Positions 7,937 through 13,237 of a stretch of 13,237 bases of DNA are shown one piece after another. The position numbers were made by a program, and so were the translations under genes. Within the stretch, counting starts at the first letter, position 1; the number at the start of each line of letters is the position of its first letter. The notes beneath the pieces were generated by a model. The model was given only the letters and a program-made list of their open reading frames with translations. It had not been told where the DNA came from and did no database searches. This DNA is from Archangium sp. (GTDB lineage Bacteria > Myxococcota > Myxococcia > Myxococcales > Myxococcaceae), in assembly GCA_016793585.1 (NCBI GenBank), contig JAEUJR010000441.1, positions 1 to 13,237 of the forward strand, read 5' to 3'.

Positions 7937-8317
7937 TCAGCTCTCGGGCTTGAGATCGCCGAGCAATTCCGACGTCTGCGCCGTCAGCTCGCCGGTTCGG
8001 TCGAGCAGGGTGTCGAGCTCGGTGAAGATGGCCTCGACCTCTTTCATCGACTTCGGCGCCGGCACGTCACCTTCGTCACCGAGCCGATCGAGCAGCGTCA
8101 CCACGCGCAGCAGGTGCTCGTGCGCCGTGAGCAGATCGCGCCCGGCCCGCGCGCCCACCTTCGTGAAGAGCGAGCCGGTGGTGTACAGCTTGCCGATCGC
8201 CCGCTTGTTGGAGCGGATCACCTTGTCGAGCCGGTCTCGGTAGGTCGTCAGCCGCCGCGCCAGTCGCGCTTCGGCGAGCGAGAAGATCTGCGCTTGTCTG
8301 GCGGCACGGCGAGGCAT
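7937..8317 (-). CDS. Small helical protein of unknown function
   Basis: The 126-residue product is rich in Leu, Arg, Lys and Glu and is probably almost entirely helical. It has an Arg-rich N-terminus (MPRRAARQAQ) and heptad-like Leu spacing at about residues 65-125 (HEHLLRVVTLLDRL, then IFTELDTLLDRTGELT). It has no signal peptide and no membrane span. The residue pattern and lack of low-complexity drift fit a real gene. The plus-strand reading frame across it looks compositionally artificial. A GAGG sequence lies about 15 bases upstream of the ATG, which is far for a Shine-Dalgarno sequence, so the start is uncertain. It is divergent from the biotin carboxylase operon and convergent with the fadL-like gene. 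I recognise no family; a coiled-coil or DNA-associated role is possible. Confidence 0.68.
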   Translation of the reverse strand: MPRRAARQAQIFSLAEARLARRLTTYRDRLDKVIRSNKRAIGKLYTTGSLFTKVGARAGRDLLTAHEHLLRVVTLLDRLGDEGDVPAPKSMKEVEAIFTELDTLLDRTGELTAQTSELLGDLKPES

Positions 8318-8442
8318 CGCGCGCGCTCATACCTCGTGCTTCGCCGCCCTTTCCAGTTTCGGTCGAAGGTTCAGCGGGGGAAAAAGGTATTCGCCGGTGC
8401 GCCGTGGAGCGCGTATTACGGTGCGCCCGCTCGGGAGGACCC
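8318..8442. promoter_or_regulatory. Divergent intergenic region, presumed promoters of the carboxylase operon and the small minus-strand gene
   Basis: These 125 bases separate two divergent starts, so promoters are expected here. The only promoter-like element I see on the plus strand is TATTAC at 8413-8418 as a possible -10 box, with no good -35 at the proper distance. The stretch CAGCGGGGGAAAAAGG (about 8372-8387) is a local purine run of unknown meaning. The promoter call rests on position, not on a strong motif. Confidence 0.3.
8433..8438 (+). promoter_or_regulatory. Ribosome-binding site of the biotin carboxylase gene
   Basis: GGGAGG lies four bases before the ATG at 8443. It fixes that start in preference to an in-frame GTG at 8404, which would add 13 residues before the conserved MFKKILVANRGEIA beginning. 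Confidence 0.75.
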
Positions 8443-9792
8443 ATGTTCAAGAAGATCCTCGTCGCCAACCGTGGAGAGATCGCCCGCCGCATCATCACCG
8501 TCGCGCGCGGCATGGGCATGCAGACCGTCGCCGTGTACTCCGACGCCGACGCCGAGCTGCCGTTCGTGAAGGAGGCCGACGAGGCCGTTCGTCTCGGCCC
8601 CGCGCCCGCGAAGGACAGCTACCTCAACGTCGCCGCGCTGCTCGAGGCCGCGAAGAAGACGAAGGCCGAAGCGATTCACCCTGGCTACGGCTTCATCTCG
8701 GAGAACGCCGAGTTCGCGAAGACCATGGCCGACAACGGCATCGTCTTCGTCGGCCCGCCGCCCGAAGCGATGCTGCGCATGAAGGACAAGAGCGAAGCGC
8801 GCAAGCTGGTCGCGGCTGCTGGTGTGCCCATCGTGCCCGGCACGAAAGACACCGTCGCTGACGTGGCGACCGCGCTCTCCGAGGCCGAGCGCATCGGCTA
8901 CCCCGTGCTCTGCAAAGCGGCGGGTGGTGGTGGTGGCATCGGCATGGCGGTGGCGAACTCTCCTGCCGAGCTCGAGAAGGTCTTCCGCGCCTGCGTCGAT
9001 CGCGCGCGCGCCGCCTTCAGCCGCGACACCGTCTACCTCGAGAAGTACTTCCCGGCGCCGCGCCACCTCGAGGTGCAGATCCTCGGTGATCTCAAAGGGC
9101 ACACGCTCCACATCCTCGACCGTGAGTGCTCGATTCAACGCCGGCACCAGAAGGTCGTCGAAGAGGCAGGCAGCCCGCTGTTCCTCGACGGCCAGAACAC
9201 CGCCGTGCGCGAGCAGCTCTACGAGGCGGGCCTCAAGGCGGCGAAGGCGTTCGGCTACGCGAACGCGGGCACCGTCGAGTTCCTGTACTCCGACGGGCAG
9301 GTCTACTTCATCGAGATGAACGCGCGCCTGCAGGTGGAACACCCGGTCACCGAGCTCACCACCGGTGTCGATCTCATCGGCTGGCAGTTCCGCATCGCGG
9401 CGGGTGAGGCGCTCACCGTGAAGCAGGAGGACGTCAAGCGCTGCGGCCACGCGCTCGAGTTCCGCATCTATGCCGAAGACCCGGTGAAGTTCTTCCCGTC
9501 ACCCGGCCCGCTGAAGGTGTTCCAGCCGCCGACCGGCACGGGCGTTCGGCTCGACGCGGGCTACGCCGAGGGCAACACCGTGACGCCGAACTACGACCCG
9601 ATGATCGCCAAGCTGATCATCTCGGGTGACACGCGCGCGCAGGCCATCGCCCGCGCGAAAGACGCGCTCGCCAGCTTCAAGATCGAGGGCATCAAGCACA
9701 ACGTGCCGCTGCACCTGCGAATCCTCGAGGCCGAAGCGTTCGTCGCCGGCCGCATCGACACGAAGTTCCTCGAGCACCACGCGAAACCCTGA
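8443..9792 (+). CDS. accC: Biotin carboxylase subunit of an acyl-CoA carboxylase
   Basis: This cytoplasmic enzyme uses ATP and bicarbonate to carboxylate biotin on a carrier protein, the first half-reaction of acetyl-, propionyl- or methylcrotonyl-CoA carboxylases. The 449-residue length equals a stand-alone AccC with no fused carrier domain. Visible features are the N-terminal ILVANRGEIA (5-14), HPGYGFISEN (79-88), the ATP-grasp glycine loop AAGGGGGIGM (159-168), RRHQKVVEEA (233-242), and the active-site stretch EMNARLQVEHPV (291-302). That stretch carries E291, N293, R295 and E299, matching E288, N290, R292 and E296 of E. coli AccC; R341 matches R338. The next gene is a free biotin carrier and the third a crotonase-fold enzyme. 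This suggests an acyl-CoA carboxylase other than the housekeeping acetyl-CoA enzyme. The symbol is given by family, and the acyl substrate is not known. Confidence 0.93.
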   Translation: MFKKILVANRGEIARRIITVARGMGMQTVAVYSDADAELPFVKEADEAVRLGPAPAKDSYLNVAALLEAAKKTKAEAIHPGYGFISENAEFAKTMADNGIVFVGPPPEAMLRMKDKSEARKLVAAAGVPIVPGTKDTVADVATALSEAERIGYPVLCKAAGGGGGIGMAVANSPAELEKVFRACVDRARAAFSRDTVYLEKYFPAPRHLEVQILGDLKGHTLHILDRECSIQRRHQKVVEEAGSPLFLDGQNTAVREQLYEAGLKAAKAFGYANAGTVEFLYSDGQVYFIEMNARLQVEHPVTELTTGVDLIGWQFRIAAGEALTVKQEDVKRCGHALEFRIYAEDPVKFFPSPGPLKVFQPPTGTGVRLDAGYAEGNTVTPNYDPMIAKLIISGDTRAQAIARAKDALASFKIEGIKHNVPLHLRILEAEAFVAGRIDTKFLEHHAKP

Positions 9793-9822
9793 CCTTCTTC
9801 CCCTTTCCCTGGAGCGACGACG

Positions 9823-10035
9823 ATGGCTGACGTGACTGCACACATCACCGGTACGGTGTGGAAGATCGAATGCAAGGTGGGGCAGACGGTGAACGCGGGC
9901 GACACGCTCGTGATCCTCGAGTCGATGAAGATGGAGATGCCTGTCGAGGCCACCGACGGCGGCGTCGTGAAGGAGATTCGCTGCAAGGAGACGCAGGCCG
10001 TCAACGAAGGTGACGTGCTCGTCGTTCTCGGCTGA
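9823..10035 (+). CDS. Free-standing biotin carboxyl carrier protein, 70 residues
   Basis: This is a minimal biotinyl domain that shuttles carboxyl-biotin between the biotin carboxylase and a carboxyltransferase. The biotin attachment motif is ESMKM at residues 33-37, with K36 the predicted biotinylated lysine; the common form is AMKM and Ser replaces Ala. The domain hallmarks are all present: a first strand ending in GTVWKIE, the turn GQTVNAGDTL, and the second half-repeat GGVVKEI...GDVLVVL. It lacks the thumb and Ala/Pro linker of E. coli-type AccB (about 156 residues). It resembles the short carriers encoded beside biotin carboxylases in Bacillus yng-type leucine-catabolism clusters. GGAG at 9811-9814 lies eight bases before the ATG. 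The gap to the upstream gene is 30 bases, and the stop codon shares one base with the next start. Confidence 0.92.
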   Translation: MADVTAHITGTVWKIECKVGQTVNAGDTLVILESMKMEMPVEATDGGVVKEIRCKETQAVNEGDVLVVLG

Positions 10036-10802
10036 TGCCCGCGTCGCTGCGGGTCGACGACAGGCCAGGAGGCGTTCGGGTGCTCACGCTCTCGAACCCC
10101 GGCCGAAAGAACGCCATCGATGGGTCGTTGCTCGACGCGCTCGACGCGGTGCTGTCGAGCTCCGATGACGTGCGCGCGTTTCTCGTCGCAGGTGAGGGCG
10201 ACGGCATCTTCAGCGCCGGGTGGGATCTGAACGATCTGTCGACCTACGCCGAAGGCGCGCGGCTGCCCGATGAGCACCTGAGCGACGTGCTCGATCGTCT
10301 GATGGCGCACCCCGCACCGAGCGTCGCCGCGATCGACGGGCCGGCCTTCGGAGCCGCCTGCGAGCTGGCCATGGCGTGTGACTTTCGCGTCGGTGGCAAT
10401 CGCGCGGTGCTCTCGATGCCGCCGGCTCGCCTGGGCGTCGTGTACTCGCTCAAGGGCCTCGATCGCTTCCGCTCGCGGGTGGGTGATGCGACGGCGCGCT
10501 ACCTGTTCTTGACCGGTCGTCGCATCGGGGCCGACGAAGCGCTGCGGCGTGGCCTGGTGGATGAGCTCGCTGCGGCTCCGCTCGAGGCTGCAGGCGCGCT
10601 CTGCGCCGAGCTCGCCAGCAACGCGCCGCTGGCGGTGTCAGGGTTGAAGCGCGGCCTCGAGCTGCTCGCTCACGGCGGCGGCACGACCGAGGCCCGCACC
10701 GAGTACCAGGCCCTGCGCCGCCGCTCGTTCAACAGCGCCGACGCCGCCGAGGGCCGTATGGCCATTCTCGAGAAGCGCACTCCGCACTTCAAAGGCGAGT
10801 GA
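10035..10802 (+). CDS. Crotonase-superfamily enzyme (enoyl-CoA hydratase/isomerase family), possibly decarboxylase-like
   Basis: The 255-residue crotonase fold binds acyl-CoA thioesters. Family motifs are NPGRKNAI (21-28), FSAGWDL (59-65) and DGPAFGAACELAMACD (101-116). E110 matches the first catalytic Glu (E144) of rat enoyl-CoA hydratase. The second Glu (E164) is replaced by P130, so ordinary hydration is unlikely. The stretch SMPPARLGVVYSLKGL aligns without gaps to SMTPVNLGVPYNLVG of E. coli methylmalonyl-CoA decarboxylase (YgfG/ScpB) as I recall it. Y137 falls at Tyr140 and the ends agree too (LEKRTPHFKG against LEKRKPNFVG). YgfG His66 is replaced by W63. The start ATG shares one base with the carrier stop (TGATG), implying coupled translation. 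Decarboxylase, isomerase and methylglutaconyl-CoA hydratase roles all remain open. Confidence 0.88.
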   Translation: MPASLRVDDRPGGVRVLTLSNPGRKNAIDGSLLDALDAVLSSSDDVRAFLVAGEGDGIFSAGWDLNDLSTYAEGARLPDEHLSDVLDRLMAHPAPSVAAIDGPAFGAACELAMACDFRVGGNRAVLSMPPARLGVVYSLKGLDRFRSRVGDATARYLFLTGRRIGADEALRRGLVDELAAAPLEAAGALCAELASNAPLAVSGLKRGLELLAHGGGTTEARTEYQALRRRSFNSADAAEGRMAILEKRTPHFKGE

Positions 10803-10838
10803 GCCGAAGACAAAGCGGGCGAGCGTCGACCTGGCAAC

Positions 10839-11444
10839 TCAGACGTCGGCGAAGAGCTCGCTCATGCGCACGCGCAGCGCGGTCGCGATTCGGTAGAGCG
10901 ACGCGATCGACGCCGACGACTCGGCCCGCTCGATCTGCGACAGCAACGAGACCGACAGGCCGGTGCGGCGGGCCAGCTGCTTCAGCGTCAGGTTCTGGCG
11001 CGTGCGGCCCTCACGAATGAAGCGCCCGATGCCGCGGTGCAGCTCGGCCTCGGGGTCGCGCGTGATGCCCTTCTTGTCGAGCACCCGCTTGACGGTCTCG
11101 ATGAAGACGGTGGGCTCGACGGGCTTGCGCACGTAGTCGCTCGCCGCGTTCTTCAGGCTGGCGACGGCCGACTCGACCGTGGGGAAGCCCGTCGCGATGA
11201 TCACCGCGATGTCGTCGTCGAAGGTTCGAATCTTCTCGAGCACCTCGGTGCCGCTCATCTTCGGCATCATCACGTCGAGGATCACGAGGTGAAAGTCGTG
11301 CTCCTTGAGCATGCCCAGCACCTTCGTCGGGTCTGCGAGCGTGGTGACGCCGTAGCCCTCCCGGGTGAGGAGCGTGTCGAACATCTGGGCGTTGTCTGAT
11401 TCGTCGTCGACGACGAGGATCTTGATCTGTGGCGAGCCGCGCAC
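10839..11444 (-). CDS. Response regulator: receiver domain fused to XRE-type helix-turn-helix
   Basis: This 201-residue cytoplasmic regulator has a CheY-like receiver domain at residues 7-125. It shows the acidic pair D13/D14, phospho-acceptor D57 (LVILDVMMPKMSG), T85 and K107 (KPVEP). A Cro/CI-type DNA-binding domain follows at about 138-198 (LTLKQLARRTGLSVSLLSQIERA, then SLYRIATALRV). The recognition helix is near residues 163-173. Response regulators usually carry OmpR, NarL or Fis-type outputs, so an XRE output is uncommon. The GTG at 11444 is preferred: GAGGGG lies eight bases upstream and the receiver domain begins right after it. It lies 16 bases after the FHA gene and is probably in its operon. 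No histidine kinase gene is in the window. Convergent with the crotonase gene, with 36 bases between stops. Confidence 0.92.
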   Translation of the reverse strand: MRGSPQIKILVVDDESDNAQMFDTLLTREGYGVTTLADPTKVLGMLKEHDFHLVILDVMMPKMSGTEVLEKIRTFDDDIAVIIATGFPTVESAVASLKNAASDYVRKPVEPTVFIETVKRVLDKKGITRDPEAELHRGIGRFIREGRTRQNLTLKQLARRTGLSVSLLSQIERAESSASIASLYRIATALRVRMSELFADV

Positions 11445-11452
11445 GCTTGAAT

Positions 11453-11458
11453 CCCCTC
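11453..11458 (-). promoter_or_regulatory. Ribosome-binding site of the receiver-XRE regulator
   Basis: GAGGGG on the minus strand lies eight bases before the GTG at 11444 and just after the FHA gene stop codon. It selects this GTG over another GTG at 11460, which is in a different frame. Confidence 0.7.
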
Positions 11459-11460
11459 AC

Positions 11461-13237
11461 TCACTGAGACGACGATTTCAGAATTTCCTGGACGCGCGGA
11501 ATTCGCTTGTCGTCCTTCGGGCAGATCTTCAGGAACTGCTGGTAGAGCGCCCGCGCCCGCTCGTTGTCGACGTTGCTGTTCTCGTCGTTGCCCTTCGAGG
11601 CGTGCGCCGAGGCCAGCGCCACGGTGCACTCGACGTTGTTCTTGTCGAGCTCGAGGCACTTCTTGAGCGATTGAATCGCCGAGCCGTACCGCTTCTCTTT
11701 CTTCGCGGCCTTGCCCTCTTCGAGCAGCTTCGCGAGCTGGGCGTTCTTCGCGTCGCTGTTGGCAACGGGAGGCGGGTCGACCACCACCGGCGGCTGCACC
11801 GGCTTCACCACGGGCGGCTGGTTCGCCTTGGCCGCGATGATGGCCTGCACGGCCGCCTGGCGCTGCTGATCGAGCTCGCGGTAGCGCGTCTGCAGCAGCT
11901 TCGTGCCGCTCGCCGACTGCAGCAGCGTGCCCGCCTTCTCGACGTCGCCCTTGTCGAGCGCCTTCTTCGCCTCGTCGAGCACCTTCACCAGGGGCTTCTC
12001 GTTCGCGAGCTGGGTGAGCAGCTTCTCGGCCTTCGGGCAGATCGACTCGCCGACCTTGCACTGGCGCAGCCACGCCTCGGCGGTGGTGAAGTCGAGCTCT
12101 TCGATGGCCGCTTCGGCGTCGGCGATGATCTTGTCGTTCTTCGCCGTCGGGTCGTCGTTCACGTTCACCGGCGGGTTCACCGGGTTCTTCACCGGAGGCG
12201 GCTCGACGGGGTTCTCGACCTGCGTGCCGTTGGCGGGTGGGTTGTTCGCGACGGGAACGTTCGGCTTGGGCTTCGGGTCGCTGCCCGAGCTCTTGAAGAT
12301 GGCGTAGCCACCGCCGCCGACGATGATGACGAGCAACGCGATCGCGACCGCGATCAGCGGGCCCTTCGACGACCCCTGGTTCGTCTGCGTGGTGACCGAC
12401 GAGGTGGAGCCGGGCGTCAGCGTGACGGCGTCGCCGGCCGCCACGAACTTCATCTTCACGTGCCCCAGCTCGAGCACGTCGCCGATGCGCAGGGTGACCT
12501 GGGCGTACGACTCGCCGTTGACCATCAGGCCATTGGCCGACTGCATGTCGATGACCTTCCACTCGCCCGAGTCTTCACGCACGACCTTGCAGTGGGTGCG
12601 CGAGAGCGAGCGGTGATCGATCGCGATGTCGTTGTCGTCGGTGCGGCCGATGCGCATCTCGGTGCGCGTGATGGGGAACTCGCGGCCCGCGAAGTCGGTG
12701 TTGAGCACCACCAGGCGCGGCGCGTCGTTCGCTTCGATGTTCGCGACGGTGCGCTGCGGCCGAGACCCGGCGATCTGATCGATGCGAATGACCGCGGTCG
12801 ACTGGTGTTTGGGTGGCTCGTCGCCGATGGGCGGGGCCTCTTGAATGTCTTCTTCGGCCGCCTCGGGCACGCTCACCACCGGCAGGGCCGGCATCGTCGC
12901 GCCTGGGTCAGGCAGTCTCACCGTCGGAGCAGCCGAAGCCCTGGCGGGTTCGAGCGGCACCGTCGCCGACGCAGCGCGCGCTTCTTCTTCGCGCTGAATC
13001 GCCAGATCGTAGTCGCCGATCTGAATGAGGTCTCCGTCCTGGACCGTGACCTGACCGGTGATCCGGTCTCCGTTGACCTTGATGCCGTTGTAGCTGCCCA
13101 GGTCCTCGATGAGGACGTGAGCCTGCTGCCGCAACAGGCGAGCGTGCCGGCGAGACACGTTTCGTTCAGTCAGGCGGATGGTGTTTCCCTCCTGACGACC
13201 GATCGTGATCTCGTCCCGCACGAAAGGAACGACGGTC
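11461..13237 (-). CDS. Double-FHA, single-span membrane protein with TPR-like C-terminal region, 5' partial
   Basis: FHA domains bind phosphothreonine peptides made by Ser/Thr kinases. Numbering is from the GTG at 13221. FHA1 spans 1-76 (GR 8-9, SRRH 23-26, NG 45-46). FHA2 spans about 167-262 (GR 192-193, SRTH 207-210, NG 230-231). A linker with Thr-Val and Thr-Met sites lies between them. A single hydrophobic segment is at 288-308, followed by Pro/Asn-rich stretches, helical TPR-like repeats (361-465), another Pro-rich linker (468-487), and a TPR block (490-582). Conserved FHA residues are intact in both domains. The reading frame stays open to the window edge and FHA1 lacks its first strand, so the true start lies beyond 13237. 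The likely topology is FHA domains in the cytoplasm and TPRs in the periplasm. Five C-terminal cysteines (388, 395, 522, 532, 567) fit an oxidising compartment. The receiver-XRE regulator follows in the same operon. Confidence 0.9.
   Translation of the reverse strand, partial: TVVPFVRDEITIGRQEGNTIRLTERNVSRRHARLLRQQAHVLIEDLGSYNGIKVNGDRITGQVTVQDGDLIQIGDYDLAIQREEEARAASATVPLEPARASAAPTVRLPDPGATMPALPVVSVPEAAEEDIQEAPPIGDEPPKHQSTAVIRIDQIAGSRPQRTVANIEANDAPRLVVLNTDFAGREFPITRTEMRIGRTDDNDIAIDHRSLSRTHCKVVREDSGEWKVIDMQSANGLMVNGESYAQVTLRIGDVLELGHVKMKFVAAGDAVTLTPGSTSSVTTQTNQGSSKGPLIAVAIALLVIIVGGGGYAIFKSSGSDPKPKPNVPVANNPPANGTQVENPVEPPPVKNPVNPPVNVNDDPTAKNDKIIADAEAAIEELDFTTAEAWLRQCKVGESICPKAEKLLTQLANEKPLVKVLDEAKKALDKGDVEKAGTLLQSASGTKLLQTRYRELDQQRQAAVQAIIAAKANQPPVVKPVQPPVVVDPPPVANSDAKNAQLAKLLEEGKAAKKEKRYGSAIQSLKKCLELDKNNVECTVALASAHASKGNDENSNVDNERARALYQQFLKICPKDDKRIPRVQEILKSSSQ

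Larger units (their letters stand above)
7609..7945. repeat. Degenerate tandem repeat from the fadL 3' end through the intergenic region
   Basis: The 277 bases between the fadL-like stop and the next gene hold no convincing gene. They contain imperfect copies of a unit of roughly 90-105 bases. The 3' end of the fadL-like gene (TCGGGCAGCGCGCAGGTCG from about 7611, through GCTATCGCTGGTGAG) is matched by TCGGGCAACGCACAGGTCG at about 7857 through GCTGTCGCTGGTGAG ending 7899. A segment at 7678-7724 (CCGCTTCGAATGAACTGCG, ending CCGTGACGT) recurs at 7783-7830. GGTGAGGCGTCACCGA occurs at 7743-7758 and 7836-7851, and a weaker version (GTGGGCGTCGCCGATCAG) runs up to the stop codon of the minus-strand gene at 7937. 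The simplest reading is old tandem duplication of the gene's 3' end, now decaying. I aligned these by eye. Confidence 0.6.

Noticed and set aside
7824..8243. 139-codon plus-strand frame after the fadL-like gene
   Set aside because: It is Ser/Arg/Thr-rich and mostly antisense to the better-patterned minus-strand helical protein. Its first part falls in the degenerate repeat.
8416..9450. 344-codon frame antisense to the biotin carboxylase
   Set aside because: The plus strand encodes an unmistakable AccC with all active-site residues. The antisense frame is a compositional shadow.
10803..10838. Terminator between the convergent crotonase and regulator genes
   Set aside because: Only a weak GCCGA/TCGGC pairing with a long loop is visible, so I do not call it.
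11282..12562. 426-codon minus-strand frame overlapping the FHA and regulator genes
   Set aside because: It is a shifted frame of the FHA gene, rich in Arg, Gly and Ala, with no motif. The FHA frame has complete domains.

Overview
The window is GC-rich and densely coded. It looks like a chromosomal segment from a member of the Myxococcota (myxobacteria) or a close deltaproteobacterial relative. That assignment is inferred from strong G/C bias at codon third positions, the RpoH-type sigma factor, a transmembrane FHA protein paired with a receiver-XRE regulator, and large repeat-bearing lipoproteins. I see no rRNA, tRNA, CRISPR array, insertion sequence or phage genes.

Left edge (1-2148). A 5'-truncated sigma-32 (RpoH-like) gene is followed one base later by a small gene of unknown function (635-1033). 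Converging on them from the minus strand, with a 21-base overlap of 3' ends, is a two-gene membrane-protein unit: a six-helix protein at 2148-1432, then a three-helix protein at 1432-1013. Their stop and start codons share one base.

Centre (2231-7659). The most notable unit is a 1412-residue predicted lipoprotein. It carries four tandem copies of a lipase N-terminal-type module followed by an alpha/beta-hydrolase domain. It overlaps by four bases a FadL/OmpP1-family outer-membrane fatty-acid channel. The pairing matches, in general design, the VolA (surface lysophospholipase lipoprotein) and FadL pair of Vibrio: a surface enzyme releases fatty acids and the adjacent channel imports them. Downstream, about 280 bases hold degenerate repeats that resemble the 3' end of the fadL-like gene, including two near-identical hairpins. 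A small minus-strand gene of unknown function (8317-7937) follows.

Right-centre (8443-10802). A three-gene operon encodes a stand-alone biotin carboxylase, a free 70-residue biotin carrier protein, and a crotonase-superfamily enzyme. The last protein lacks the second catalytic glutamate of enoyl-CoA hydratase and has a tyrosine where methylmalonyl-CoA decarboxylase has its active-site tyrosine. Together they suggest carboxylation or decarboxylation of an acyl-CoA. The carboxyltransferase subunit is not in the window.

Right edge (10839-13237, minus strand). A double-FHA, single-membrane-span, TPR-like protein (5' end beyond the window) is followed 16 bases later by a response regulator that fuses a receiver domain to an XRE-type helix-turn-helix. 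This pair probably links Ser/Thr phosphorylation sensing to transcription.

I do not see a clear defence or biosynthetic system. The best leads are the expanded lipase-FadL module, the atypical crotonase next to a biotin carboxylase, the FHA/REC-XRE pair, and the degenerate repeats after the fadL-like gene.
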